51,860 bases of DNA, taken from positions 1-51,860 of the forward strand of contig CALMXK010000092.1 in assembly GCA_937871165.1 (NCBI GenBank), written 5' to 3'. The notes beneath the pieces were generated by a model. That model did no database searches, had not been told where the DNA came from, and saw only the letters and a program-made list of their open reading frames with translations. A program made the translations under genes and the position numbers. The DNA comes from an uncultured Actinomycetes bacterium. GTDB taxonomy: Bacteria; Actinomycetota; Thermoleophilia; Miltoncostaeales; Miltoncostaeaceae. Positions 43,271 to 51,638 of the stretch are shown here, piece after piece (the first letter of the stretch is position 1; the number at the start of each line of letters is the position of its first letter).

Positions 43271-44155
43271 CTGAGCAGGACCAGTCGGAACCCAAGTGAC
43301 CGCGAGGGAACCGAGCAGCGCGTCAACGTGCTGCTCGAGGCGCTTCCCTACATCCGGGAGTTCGCGGGCGCGACCATCGTCGTCAAGTACGGCGGCGCCG
43401 CCATGACCGCGCCCGATCTGAAGGCCTCGTTCGCCCGCGACATCGCGCTGATGAAGCTGGTCGGAATCAACCCCGTCGTCGTCCATGGCGGTGGCCCCGA
43501 CATCAGTCGCTACTCGGACCGCCTGGGCCTCGAGGTCAAGTTCGTACACGGGTTGCGCGTCACCGACGCCGACACCATGGAACTGGTCAAGATGGTGCTC
43601 GTCGGCAAGATCAACAAGGAGATCGTGGCGCTCCTTCGCGTCGCAGGTGTCCGGGCCGTCGGCCTGTCCGGCGACGACGGTGGACTCATCACCGCACGCA
43701 AGGCCGCACACCCCGACGCCGACCTCGGCTTCGTCGGTGAGGTCGAAGCCTTCGACACGCACGTCCTGGAGCGCCTGTCGGACTTCGTTCCGGTCGTCGC
43801 ATCGGTCGGCGTCGACCTGGCCGGCCAGAGCTACAACATCAACGCCGACACCGTCGCCGGCGAGCTCGCTGCGGCGCTCGGCGCTCGCCGCGTGCTGTTT
43901 TTGACCGACGTCGAGGGCCTCTACGCCGACTTCAACGACCAGTCCAGCCTGATCGGCGCCTGCGACCTGGCGGAGCTCGACCGCCTGCAGAACCTTGGCG
44001 CCATCAGCAAAGGCATGCTGCCCAAGCTGAACGCCGTTGGCCAGGCCATTCGCGGAGGCGTCGAGGCGGTGCAGATCATCGACGGCCGCGTCCAGCACGC
44101 GATCCTGATGGAGCTGTTCACCGACGCCGGATACGGCACGAAGATCACGGCATGA
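43271..44155 (+). CDS. argB: Acetylglutamate kinase
   Basis: 294 residues if started at CTG 43271. Phosphorylates N-acetylglutamate, second step of arginine synthesis. Blocks: GATIVVKYGGAAM (phosphate-binding Lys and Gly loop), NPVVVHGGGPDISRY, KFVHGLRVTD, VGLSGDDGGLITARK, YNINADTVAGELAAALGA, RRVLFLTDVEG. Start: a strong Shine-Dalgarno GAGGAAGGA (43256-43264) stands 6 nt before CTG 43271, and no ATG, GTG or TTG in this frame fits it; ATG 43202 is in frame but has no Shine-Dalgarno. The stop overlaps argD as ATGA. Confidence 0.93.
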   Translation: MSRTSRNPSDREGTEQRVNVLLEALPYIREFAGATIVVKYGGAAMTAPDLKASFARDIALMKLVGINPVVVHGGGPDISRYSDRLGLEVKFVHGLRVTDADTMELVKMVLVGKINKEIVALLRVAGVRAVGLSGDDGGLITARKAAHPDADLGFVGEVEAFDTHVLERLSDFVPVVASVGVDLAGQSYNINADTVAGELAAALGARRVLFLTDVEGLYADFNDQSSLIGACDLAELDRLQNLGAISKGMLPKLNAVGQAIRGGVEAVQIIDGRVQHAILMELFTDAGYGTKITA

Positions 44156-45336
44156 ACGACGACGAGACGCTGATCGCCCGCGCCGACGCGGCGCTGATGC
44201 CCACGTACGGCCGTCAGCCGGTGGTGTTCGCACGCGGCGAAGGTGTGTACCTGTACGACCGTGACGGCCGCGCCTACATCGACTGTGTCGGCGGCGTGTC
44301 GATGATCAATGTCGGCCATGCCCACCCCAAGGTGGCCGCGGCGGTGGCCGAGCAAGCCGCCACACTGATCAACAGCTCCAACCTGTTCTACACCGAGCCG
44401 CAGGTGCGACTGGCGGAGTGGATCCGCGACAACTCGATCGGCGGCAAGGTCTTCTTCTGCAACTCCGGCGCCGAGGCAAACGAGGGCGCACTGAAGCTCG
44501 CCCGCCGCCACGGCGGCCCGGAACGCACCGAGGTGGTGGCGATCACCGAGGGCTTCCACGGACGCACCTACGGCGCCCTCTCTCTCACCGGCCAACCGAG
44601 CAAGCAGGAGCCGTTCCGGCCACTCGTTCCCGGCGTGACCCACGTGGATCGCAACGACTACGAGGCGCTCGACGCCGCCATCACCTCCCGCACCTGCGCG
44701 GTGATCCTGGAGACGATCCAAGGCGAGTGCGGTGTCTGGCCCCTGGAGCGCGAGTTCATCGCCCGTGCACGTGAGCTCACCAGTGCACGCGGGGCACTGC
44801 TCATCTTCGACGAGATCCAGACGGGCCTGTCACGCACCGGACCGCTGTTTTCATTCCAGGACCTGGGGATCACGCCGGACGTGATGACGATCGCAAAGAG
44901 CCTCGGCGGCGGCGTGCCGATCGGCGCGGTCGTCGCGTCGCCTGCGTTCCAGGACACCTTCCGGCCGGGTGATCACGGCTCCACGTTTGCCGGCGGAGCG
45001 CTGGCGTGTGCAGCAGGCGTGGCGGCGTGTGAGATCCTCGAGGATCCGGCGCTCCAGGCCGACGTGCGCGCCAACGGCGACCGTCTGAAGGCCGGGCTGC
45101 AGACGCTCGTCGATCAGGGCTACGTGACCGACATCCGCGGTCGCGGGTTGATGGTGGGAATCGACCTGGTAAGCGAAGGCAGCGCCACGGCCGTGGTCGC
45201 CCGGCTGCTTGGCGCCGGAGTGCTCGTCAACAACACGTCCGACCGGACCCTGCGCTTTCTGCCGCCGCTCGTCATCACCGCCGAGCAGATCGCCGCGGTG
45301 GTCGACGCGGTGGTCGACGCCGTCGTCAACCGCTGA
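44152..45336 (+). CDS. argD: Acetylornithine aminotransferase
   Basis: 394 residues, class-III pyridoxal-phosphate transaminase. Converts N-acetylglutamate semialdehyde to N-acetylornithine. VFFCNSGAEANEGALKLARR, EGFHGRTYGALSLTGQPSKQ, LIFDEIQTGLSRTGPLF, and the PLP lysine in MTIAKSLGGGVPIGA are visible. It overlaps argB by 4 bp (ATGA) and is followed by a strong terminator. argC and argJ, often next to argBD, are absent here. Confidence 0.95.
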   Translation: MNDDETLIARADAALMPTYGRQPVVFARGEGVYLYDRDGRAYIDCVGGVSMINVGHAHPKVAAAVAEQAATLINSSNLFYTEPQVRLAEWIRDNSIGGKVFFCNSGAEANEGALKLARRHGGPERTEVVAITEGFHGRTYGALSLTGQPSKQEPFRPLVPGVTHVDRNDYEALDAAITSRTCAVILETIQGECGVWPLEREFIARARELTSARGALLIFDEIQTGLSRTGPLFSFQDLGITPDVMTIAKSLGGGVPIGAVVASPAFQDTFRPGDHGSTFAGGALACAAGVAACEILEDPALQADVRANGDRLKAGLQTLVDQGYVTDIRGRGLMVGIDLVSEGSATAVVARLLGAGVLVNNTSDRTLRFLPPLVITAEQIAAVVDAVVDAVVNR

Positions 45337-45344
45337 CCAAATGA

Positions 45345-45370
45345 CGGAGGGCGCCGTCAGGCGCCCTCCG
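45345..45370. terminator. Bidirectional terminator between argD and pstB
   Basis: Perfect 11-bp stem CGGAGGGCGCC/GGCGCCCTCCG (45345-45355, 45360-45370) with a GTCA loop, in the 60-bp gap between two convergent genes. T-runs are absent, but the very stable stem and its position argue for termination from both sides. Confidence 0.7.
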
Positions 45371-45396
45371 AACTCGCAATCGCCTCACGGGCGGAC

Positions 45397-46317
45397 TTAC
45401 CCGAAGCGACCCGTCACGTAGTCCTCGGTCCGCTGGTCCTCAGGCTGCGTGAAGATCTTCTTCGTCTCCGCGCACTCCACGAGCGTGCCGTAGCGAAGCC
45501 CCTGATCCATGCCGTCGACGGTGAAGAACGCCGTCTGGTCGGACACACGGGCGGCCTGCTGCATGTTGTGGGTCACGATCACGATCGTGTACTGATCGAC
45601 CAGCTTGACCATCAGGTCTTCGATGGCGAGCGTCGCGATCGGATCGAGCGCCGAACAGGGCTCGTCCATCAACAGCACATCCGGATTGACGGCGAGCGCG
45701 CGCGCGATGCACAGGCGCTGCTGCTGTCCACCCGACAACGAGTAGGCGTCCGCATCAAGGCGGTCCTTGACCTCGTCCCAGATCGCGGCCGCTCGAAGCG
45801 CCTGCTCCACCAGCTCATCGGTCGGCTTGATGCCGTTGACCTTCATCCCGAAGGTGATGTTCTCGCGGATCGACTTCGGGAACGGGTTCGGCTTTTGGAA
45901 GACCATTCCGATGCGGCGGCGCACGTCGACCGGATCAATCGTCGGGTCGTACAGATCCTGACCGGCGAACGTGACCTTGCCCTGGATTTGAGCCCCGGGG
46001 ATCAGGTCGTTCATCCGATTGAGACAGCGAAGCAGCGTTGACTTGCCGCAGCCGGACGGGCCGATGAATGCGGTGATCTGGTGCTGCGGAACGACCAGGT
46101 CGACGTCGCGGGCAGCCGGATTGCCACTGTAGGTGACACCGACCTTCTCAAGCTCAAAGAGCGGTACCGTCGCCACGTTTCCCCTGGGAATGCGATCTTC
46201 GAAGGTGAAGGCCGACTCGGGAGTCCGATCGGCCACCTGGATGCTAGCGCCGGCGGCGTCCGGCGGACCGGTACGGACGTCCTTCTGGCGCTTGAATCGC
46301 TTGGTGTTCGTACTCAT
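45397..46317 (-). CDS. pstB: Phosphate ABC transporter ATP-binding protein
   Basis: 306 residues from ATG 46317; ATG 46335 would add six. ATPase that powers phosphate import. Walker [11 protein letters not shown]-loop VFQKPNPFP, signature LSGGQQQR, Walker B VLLMDEP, switch His in VTHNMQQA. The first 50 residues (Lys/Arg-rich, then Pro/Glu-rich) extend beyond the usual PstB and look disordered. Last gene of pstSCAB. The long open frame upstream of 46335 is the out-of-frame shadow of pstA. Confidence 0.95.
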   Translation of the reverse strand: MSTNTKRFKRQKDVRTGPPDAAGASIQVADRTPESAFTFEDRIPRGNVATVPLFELEKVGVTYSGNPAARDVDLVVPQHQITAFIGPSGCGKSTLLRCLNRMNDLIPGAQIQGKVTFAGQDLYDPTIDPVDVRRRIGMVFQKPNPFPKSIRENITFGMKVNGIKPTDELVEQALRAAAIWDEVKDRLDADAYSLSGGQQQRLCIARALAVNPDVLLMDEPCSALDPIATLAIEDLMVKLVDQYTIVIVTHNMQQAARVSDQTAFFTVDGMDQGLRYGTLVECAETKKIFTQPEDQRTEDYVTGRFG

Positions 46318-46337
46318 TCTGCTTTCTCGTTTCATTG

Positions 46338-47360
46338 CTACCAGCGCTTGCTGTAGCGGTTGCGGAGGAAGATTGCGACGGAGTTCATCAGGAGCAGCAC
46401 AATCATCAGGACGACGATGCCGGCGGCCGCGAGGTCCCGGAACGACTCCTGCGGACGCGCCGCCCAGAAGAAGATCTGCAGCGGCATTGCAAGCAGCGCT
46501 TCCGAACCGGCGTTCACCGGATTGACGCTTGGAATATGGGTCGAGAACACCACGCCGCCGACCACGATCAGGGGTGCCGACTCGCCGATCGCGCGCGACA
46601 TCGCAAGGATGGAGCCGGTCAGCATTCCCGGGATCGCCGCGGGAACAACCTGGCCGCGGACGGCCTGCCACGGGGTGGATCCGAGTGCGAGGGCGCCCTG
46701 CTCGATCGATGACGGCACGGCCTTCAGCGCCTCGCGCGAGGAGATGATGATGATGGGCAGCACCAGCATGGCGAGCGTAAGGCCGCCGGCCAAGAGCGAT
46801 TCGCTCAACCCGGCGAACGTGACGAAGACGGCCAGGCCGAGCAGTCCATAGATGACCGATGGAACGGCGGCAAGGTTCGAGATGTTGATGTCCACGAACC
46901 GGTTGAGCGGCCCGACCAGCCGCGCCCAGATCAGACGGACGCTGGTACCGACACGCGCGAGCCCGCGCTCGTTGGCCAGGCGGTCGCGAAGAAGCACTGC
47001 GCGCCGCGCCGCGACTTGCTGGCGCGCCACGGCGAACTTTTCCAGGTAGATGGCGGCACCGAAACCGAGCGGCAGCGCGACCAGCATCGTAATCAGAAGC
47101 ACCACGAGCGAGCCGCGCAAAGCGGAGGTGAAACCGGCCGTCTTGGGACGCGCTCCGTTGTTGACGGCCAGGAAGTCCCAGTCGATCAAGGGAACGCCGA
47201 CCTTCACGATCGACCACATCACCCAGATCAGCGAGCTGATGGCCACGATGACCGCGCCGAGCACGACGGCATGGAATACGACGTCGCCGGGGCGATGGCG
47301 CTTTTTCGCGAACGGCGCGACGGACGGGCGCGCGCCGAGTGTCTCTTGTGTGAGGGTCAT
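46338..47360 (-). CDS. pstA: Phosphate ABC transporter permease PstA
   Basis: 340 residues. Membrane subunit of the phosphate importer. First helix [20 protein letters not shown], then a large outer loop ([20 protein letters not shown]), five further helices. The ABC-permease coupling loop is [20 protein letters not shown] (EAA-like), followed by the [11 protein letters not shown] helix typical of PstA. Starts 7 bp after pstC on the same strand. Confidence 0.95.
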   Translation of the reverse strand: MTLTQETLGARPSVAPFAKKRHRPGDVVFHAVVLGAVIVAISSLIWVMWSIVKVGVPLIDWDFLAVNNGARPKTAGFTSALRGSLVVLLITMLVALPLGFGAAIYLEKFAVARQQVAARRAVLLRDRLANERGLARVGTSVRLIWARLVGPLNRFVDINISNLAAVPSVIYGLLGLAVFVTFAGLSESLLAGGLTLAMLVLPIIIISSREALKAVPSSIEQGALALGSTPWQAVRGQVVPAAIPGMLTGSILAMSRAIGESAPLIVVGGVVFSTHIPSVNPVNAGSEALLAMPLQIFFWAARPQESFRDLAAAGIVVLMIVLLLMNSVAIFLRNRYSKRW

Positions 47361-47367
47361 GTGCGGC

Positions 47368-48285
47368 CTACTGGTAGACCGTGCGGTAGCGACGCACGAT
47401 GCGGATGGCGACCATGTTGATCGCGAAGGTCAGGATGAACAGCAAAATTCCGACGGCGAAGATCGAGCCGTACTGCGTGCTTCCGCGCACCGCCTCGCCG
47501 CGAACGACCGAGACGATGTACGAGGTGATGGTCTGAAGCTCCGCGGACGGGTTGGGGTCGAGGCTCGGCACGAGCCCGGCGGCCAAGGTCACGGCCATCG
47601 TCTCGCCCACAGCTCGCGACAGGCCAAGCACACACGACGCCACGATTCCCGAGAGCGCCGCAGGCACGATGATCCGCATGCACACGGTGGGCTTTGTGGC
47701 GCCGAGGGCATACGCACCTTCACGCATGGACCGTGGCACTGCCCGGATGGCTTCCTCCGACAGCGAGCTGATCAGCGGCAGGATCAGCAGGCCAACCACA
47801 ATGCCGGCAGACAGTCCGCTGAAGGTTTGCCCCGACGGCACGGCGCCGATGCCCTGCAGCGCCGGTGTCAGCGCCTCGATGGCAAAGAAGCCGAGAACGA
47901 TGGTGGGAAGACCGGCCAGCATCTCAAGGATGGGCTTGATGATTCGCCGAACGCGCTCCGGCGCATACTCGGACAGGTAGATCGCGGCGCCGACGCCCAG
48001 TGGCACCGCCACCAAGCCGGCGAAGAAGGCGACCTTGAGCGAGCCGAACAGGAGCGGGAGGACCCCCCACTCACCGTCACGCGGCCGCCACTCGGTTCCG
48101 AAGAGGAAGTCCGTGACGGAGACCTCTTTGAAGAAGCTTGATCCCTCACCGAACAGTGTCGCGACGATGCCAACGGTGATGAACACCGAAATCGCCGCAG
48201 CCGCAGCGAGCAGGAACAGGATGACCTGTTCCCGAACGCTGCGGCGGGAGTTCCGCAAGGGGGCTGCGGAAGACGGCTCCGACAT
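47368..48285 (-). CDS. pstC: Phosphate ABC transporter permease PstC
   Basis: 305 residues. Partner of PstA in the membrane channel. N-terminal helix ILFLLAAAAAISVFITVGIV, then FGTEWRPRDGEWGVLPLLFG (PstC hallmark), helices with LPTIVLGFFAIEAL, coupling loop AYALGATKPTVCMRIIVPAA and the RAVGETMAVTLAAG helix. It starts 3 bp after the pstS stop, so it is co-transcribed with pstS. Confidence 0.95.
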   Translation of the reverse strand: MSEPSSAAPLRNSRRSVREQVILFLLAAAAAISVFITVGIVATLFGEGSSFFKEVSVTDFLFGTEWRPRDGEWGVLPLLFGSLKVAFFAGLVAVPLGVGAAIYLSEYAPERVRRIIKPILEMLAGLPTIVLGFFAIEALTPALQGIGAVPSGQTFSGLSAGIVVGLLILPLISSLSEEAIRAVPRSMREGAYALGATKPTVCMRIIVPAALSGIVASCVLGLSRAVGETMAVTLAAGLVPSLDPNPSAELQTITSYIVSVVRGEAVRGSTQYGSIFAVGILLFILTFAINMVAIRIVRRYRTVYQ

Positions 48286-48288
48286 TGG

Positions 48289-49236
48289 CTAGGCCGGAAC
48301 CTTCGCGAGCGACTCGTCGAGCGCGCTCTGCGGAGCGGGGACGAATTCGTTGTCCTCGGCGAGAGAGACCGCGTTGGTCAGGTAGTACTTGACGAACGCC
48401 TTGACCTCCGGGCGAGCCATGCTCGCGTCGTTGACGTAGATGAACAGCGGGCGCGACAGCGGGTAGGTGCCATCGGTGATCGTCTCCGCGGTCGGCTTGA
48501 CACAGTCGCCCTCCTCACCCTTCACTGCGAGGTCGTCGAGCTTGTCGGCGTTCTCTTCAAAGTAGGTGTAGCCGAAGTAGCCGAGCGCGCCCGGGCTGCC
48601 TTCGATGGCGGTCACGATGACGTTGTCGTCCTCGGATGCCGCGTAGTCGGCGCGAGCCGGGTTGACCTCGCCGGCGTCGTCCTTGCCGAGCACGGTCTCG
48701 TTGAAGAAGTCGTACGTTCCGGACTGATCACCGGGGCCTGCGAGCTTCATCGCCAGGTCCTTGCCACCAATGGCCTTCCAGTTGTTGACGGTGGACCCCT
48801 TCTCCCAGGCCTTCTTCAGCTCGGTGAAGTTGACACACGTCTTGCCGGTGTCGGTGCCCTTCTTGATAGCGATCGTGATGCCGTCGCTTGCCACGCGAAA
48901 CTCGGTGTACTTGATTCCGGCGGTCCCACACGCGGCAGCTTCTTCATCTTTGATGCCGCGCGAGGCGTCGGAGATGTCGGTCGAGCCGGCGCAGAACTTC
49001 TCAAAGCCTCCACCCGTGCCCGACGTGCCGACCGTGATCTGCACGTCTTTGTTGTCGGCGTTGAACGACTCGGCGGCACCTGTCGTAAGCGGCGCGACCG
49101 TCGAGGATCCGTCAATCGTGATCGCGCCAGAGAGGCCGCCATCGGCGGACGCCGAGTCGCTGCCGCCACATCCGGCGACCAAACCTGCTGCGACAAGGGC
49201 CCCTGCCCCGATCGCGAGAAGGCGTCGTGAGTTCAT
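48289..49236 (-). CDS. pstS: Phosphate-binding lipoprotein PstS
   Basis: 315 residues from ATG 49236, preceded by GGAGAC. Binds phosphate outside the membrane and passes it to PstCA. Lipoprotein signal MNSRRLLAIGAGALVAAGLV with lipobox LVAGC (Cys after about 22). Phosphate-contacting segments ITIDGSSTVAPLT, GTSGTGGGFEKFCAGSTDIS-type loop, and DGTYPLSRPLFIYVN are seen. First gene of pstSCAB. A PHO-box-like repeat stands about 80-95 bp upstream. Confidence 0.95.
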   Translation of the reverse strand: MNSRRLLAIGAGALVAAGLVAGCGGSDSASADGGLSGAITIDGSSTVAPLTTGAAESFNADNKDVQITVGTSGTGGGFEKFCAGSTDISDASRGIKDEEAAACGTAGIKYTEFRVASDGITIAIKKGTDTGKTCVNFTELKKAWEKGSTVNNWKAIGGKDLAMKLAGPGDQSGTYDFFNETVLGKDDAGEVNPARADYAASEDDNVIVTAIEGSPGALGYFGYTYFEENADKLDDLAVKGEEGDCVKPTAETITDGTYPLSRPLFIYVNDASMARPEVKAFVKYYLTNAVSLAEDNEFVPAPQSALDESLAKVPA

Positions 49237-49612
49237 TCCATGTCTCCGTTCAGTTACGTCGAAAGTCATCACGGGCATAGTCGCCGCAGGGCTTCGGGGC
49301 GTGGGTAGCGAAGTGGTTACAGCGCTGTTACACGCAAGGCGACCTGCCACGGCAGCGTTTCACCCAACCCCCTGTCGGGACGGATGACATGGCCAAAGAG
49401 CCCTCGCAGACGCCGTGGAATCGGCACCGACACATCTCTGTCGTCTTGGTAGGCGTTTGGCAGCAGGGCGGTGCAATCCGAGCCAGCTCGTGAAAGCCGA
49501 ACGACCAGAAAACGCCGTCGTCCGACGCCCTCAGGCGGTAGTGTCTGCCCAAGAAGTGTCCAATCAGCAGCCTTTTTACATTCGCAGCAGGTCTCGAACC
49601 ACGACCGCATGG
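49237..49612. other. Divergent pstS / LamG-protein intergenic region
   Basis: About 380 bp with no convincing gene. Apart from the PHO-box-like pair at 49315-49332 and the -10 box at 49613, no structured RNA was recognised. A T-loop-like TTCGAGACC on the minus strand near 49595 is not part of a tRNA fold. Confidence 0.5.
49315..49332. promoter_or_regulatory. PHO-box-like direct repeat upstream of pstS
   Basis: GGTTACA (49315-49321) and TGTTACA (49326-49332) are 11 bp apart, start to start. They agree with the pair in the kinase/regulator region (TGTCACC, GTTCACC) in a loose (G/T)(G/T)T(C/T)AC(A/C) pattern. The spacing is that of PhoP/PhoB sites. Its place before pstS makes it the best PHO-box candidate here. 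Confidence 0.6.
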
Positions 49613-49618
49613 GACAAT
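49613..49618 (+). promoter_or_regulatory. Leaderless -10 of the LamG-like gene
   Basis: GACAAT ends 6 nt before ATG 49625, with no Shine-Dalgarno between. Same spacing as at 25620, 42405 and 43115. Confidence 0.4.
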
Positions 49619-49624
49619 GGCGTC

Positions 49625-50425
49625 ATGGCTTTCCGCCGCACCCCAGTCGTGGCCGCCCTGCTCGTCGGATTGCTCCTTGTCAGTGTCGCAGCGTCGCGGT
49701 GGGGTTCGCCGACGCCGCCGTTGACCGAGAGTCTGCAGGGTCCGGACCGCCTCGTCAGCAACGAGTACGCGATGAGTCACCCCGAAGATGCGTCGGCGGT
49801 CGCCTCGCGCATCTGGCTGGTCACGAGCGGATCGCTGTTTGTCCGCAATGGTGTCGGGTACTCCGGTGCGGCCACCCGGGGCACCGTCGATGCGCGTTCG
49901 ACGCAGACGAATTCCGCGGCGCTGCGAGCGGTGACACGGCAGATGGAGCCGGCGGACGTCGCGCTGAACATGAGGATGCGTCTGCTCAGTCTTGTGCCCG
50001 GTGACGGCGACATCGACTCTGGCTGGGACGGCTTTCACACGTTCGTCCGCTACCGATCAGTGGCGGAGTTCTATCTCGTCTCGGCAGCGGCCCGTGACGG
50101 CTTCATCACAATTCGACGCAAGCGCCCCGGCGGCGAGTCCAATGGCGGGCACTACGTGGCGCTGACGTCCGCCCGTTTCCCGTGGCAGTTGAACCGGTGG
50201 TACCAACTGCAGGTGCGGACGATGGATACGCCGCAGGGTGTGCGGCTGATGGTGTTCGTCGACGGACGTCAGGTGCTCGACGTCACCGACACCGGGTTCG
50301 ACCGTGAGCCACCGATCCGCGGCGGCGGTCGCATCGGTATCCGCGGTGACAACGCCGAGTTCGAGATCGCCGACGTGGGAACCGTTCCCTGTACCGAGAT
50401 CGCCGCGTCGGCCTGCGGTCAGTAA
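49625..50425 (+). CDS. Secreted LamG/ConA-like domain protein
   Basis: 266 residues from ATG 49625. Signal peptide or anchor at 1-24 (RRTPVVAALLVGLLLVSVAA). The rest alternates beta strands of a jelly-roll: WDGFHTFVRYRSVAEFYLVS, GHYVALTSARFPWQLNRWYQ, LQVRTMDTPQGVRLMVFVDG, RQVLDVTDTGFDREPPIRGG, GRIGIRGDNAEFEIADVGTV. The WY-xLxVxxxG...VFVDGxxV...GxIGIRGDNAE pattern is typical of LamG or DUF1080-type carbohydrate-binding domains. No catalytic residues assigned. Two terminal Cys (VPCTEIAASACG) may pair. Confidence 0.65.
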   Translation: MAFRRTPVVAALLVGLLLVSVAASRWGSPTPPLTESLQGPDRLVSNEYAMSHPEDASAVASRIWLVTSGSLFVRNGVGYSGAATRGTVDARSTQTNSAALRAVTRQMEPADVALNMRMRLLSLVPGDGDIDSGWDGFHTFVRYRSVAEFYLVSAAARDGFITIRRKRPGGESNGGHYVALTSARFPWQLNRWYQLQVRTMDTPQGVRLMVFVDGRQVLDVTDTGFDREPPIRGGGRIGIRGDNAEFEIADVGTVPCTEIAASACGQ

Positions 50426-50463
50426 GTAACAGCGACCGCTGACGCTCACGTGTCAGGCGACGG

Positions 50464-50847
50464 TCAGTCGGGCTGGTTCACCATCGCGTCCGCAGCCATG
50501 GAGAAGTAGTCGCGAAGCGCCGTTGCCACGTCGTCTGGCGGTGCGAGCTGGTCGACGGCTGCACTCATATGCGAAACCCACTGGTTTCGGGCAGCCTGGT
50601 CGATCGTGAACGGGATGTGACGCCGACGCAGCATCGGATGTCCCCGACGCTGGGAGTACGTGTCCGGTCCGCCCCAGTACTGGCCGAGAAACAGCGTCAG
50701 CCGGTCCCGGGCGCCGTCGAGCTCATCTGGCGGATACATGGGCCGCAGGATCGGATCGCTTTCGACCCGTGTGTAGAAGGCGTCCACGAGGCGTCGGAAG
50801 AACGGCATTCCGCCGACGGCGTCGTACAGGGTCTGATCATCGCTCAC
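50464..50847 (-). CDS. Truncated hemoglobin, group II (O)
   Basis: 127 residues, normal for the group. Small heme protein for oxygen or NO/peroxide chemistry. YDAVGGMPFFRRLVDAFYTR (helices A/B), MYPPDELDGARDRLTLFLGQ, YWGGPDTYSQRRGHPMLRRR and the proximal His in RRRHIPFTID are group-II signatures, with Trp in RNQWVSHM. Starts with GTG 50847. A CACAAT box stands 6 nt before it, and GGAG lies too close to be a good Shine-Dalgarno, so leaderless translation is likely. Confidence 0.92.
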   Translation of the reverse strand: MSDDQTLYDAVGGMPFFRRLVDAFYTRVESDPILRPMYPPDELDGARDRLTLFLGQYWGGPDTYSQRRGHPMLRRRHIPFTIDQAARNQWVSHMSAAVDQLAPPDDVATALRDYFSMAADAMVNQPD

Positions 50848-50853
50848 GTCTCC

Positions 50854-50859
50854 ATTGTG
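50854..50859 (-). promoter_or_regulatory. Leaderless -10 of the truncated hemoglobin gene
   Basis: CACAAT on the minus strand ends 6 nt before GTG 50847. The 280 bp from here to the sigma factor gene at 51138 contain no convincing gene or RNA. Confidence 0.4.
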
Positions 50860-51137
50860 CCGCGCCGCACCGACCGGACGCCCGCGACGTTCGTCGTGTC
50901 CGCCCCGTACGACATCTCGATGGCGTCGCTGGACGCGTCGGAGTAGCGCTGTCGACGAGCGGACCGAGTGTGTCGGTCATCTCCACATCCACGATGACAC
51001 CGCTCCCCCGCCATCTCGTTCGTCGATAGTGGATTTCTCGCTGTTCACCGCGGGGTACCGTCCCGGTGCCCGGGTAAAGGAATGGTGATGGACACGCGTC
51101 TTAAGGTCATGGCACATCTGTCCATACGTCGCGATCG

Positions 51138-51638
51138 GTGGTGAGCCCTCCCGCCACAGGCCGTGAGCTCCTCGAACACCTCTACGACACCCGGTATCGC
51201 GAGTATCGACGCGTCGCCGGCCTTGCCGCCGGAGACTGGGACGTGGCCGACGACATGGTCCACGACGCGTTTGTCATCGCACTGCGCAAGGTCGACGGGC
51301 TGAAAAACCCGGACGCGATCGACGCATGGATGTACCGCATTCTGATCAACCGCATCCGTTCCCATCAGCGACGGGCCGGGCGCACGCCGCAGGCCCACGA
51401 GCCAACGCCACACGACGACAGCCCTGCGGTTGCGGCGAATCAACGGATCGACATCGCACGTGCCGTGCGCAAGCTCCCTCGTCGCCAGCGCACGGTCGTC
51501 GCCTTGCGTTATTTCACCGATCTGACGTACGCCGAGATCGGACAGGTCCTCGGCATCCGCGAGGGAACCGTCGCTGCGACGCTGCACAAGGCCCACACCC
51601 AGCTCGAAACGAGCCTCTCCACGGAGGTTGAACGATGA
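51138..51638 (+). CDS. ECF-family RNA polymerase sigma factor
   Basis: 166 residues from GTG 51138 (or the next codon, GTG 51141). Region 2 at about 12-75 (LYDTRYREYRRVAGLAAGDW, VADDMVHDAFVIALRKVD, AWMYRILINRIRSHQRR) and region 4 at about 105-160 (LPRRQRTVVALRYFTDLTYA, EIGQVLGIREGTVAATLHKA). Two-domain architecture of extracytoplasmic-function sigma factors. The next gene overlaps by 4 bp (ATGA) and encodes a protein with one membrane helix, the classical position of a cognate anti-sigma factor. The trigger is unknown. Confidence 0.93.
   Translation: MVSPPATGRELLEHLYDTRYREYRRVAGLAAGDWDVADDMVHDAFVIALRKVDGLKNPDAIDAWMYRILINRIRSHQRRAGRTPQAHEPTPHDDSPAVAANQRIDIARAVRKLPRRQRTVVALRYFTDLTYAEIGQVLGIREGTVAATLHKAHTQLETSLSTEVER

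Noticed and set aside
37919-45336. A single arginine biosynthesis cluster
   Set aside because: argG and argBD are on opposite strands, separated by unrelated genes, and argC, argJ, argF and argH are not present.
45397-47217. 606-codon frame suggesting a pstA-pstB fusion
   Set aside because: The first 300 codons are an out-of-frame reading of pstA. pstA has its own complete frame ending at 46338, and pstB starts at about 46317.
49585-49615. tRNA gene suggested by a TTCGAGACC T-loop-like string on the minus strand
   Set aside because: No acceptor, D or anticodon arms can be paired around it.
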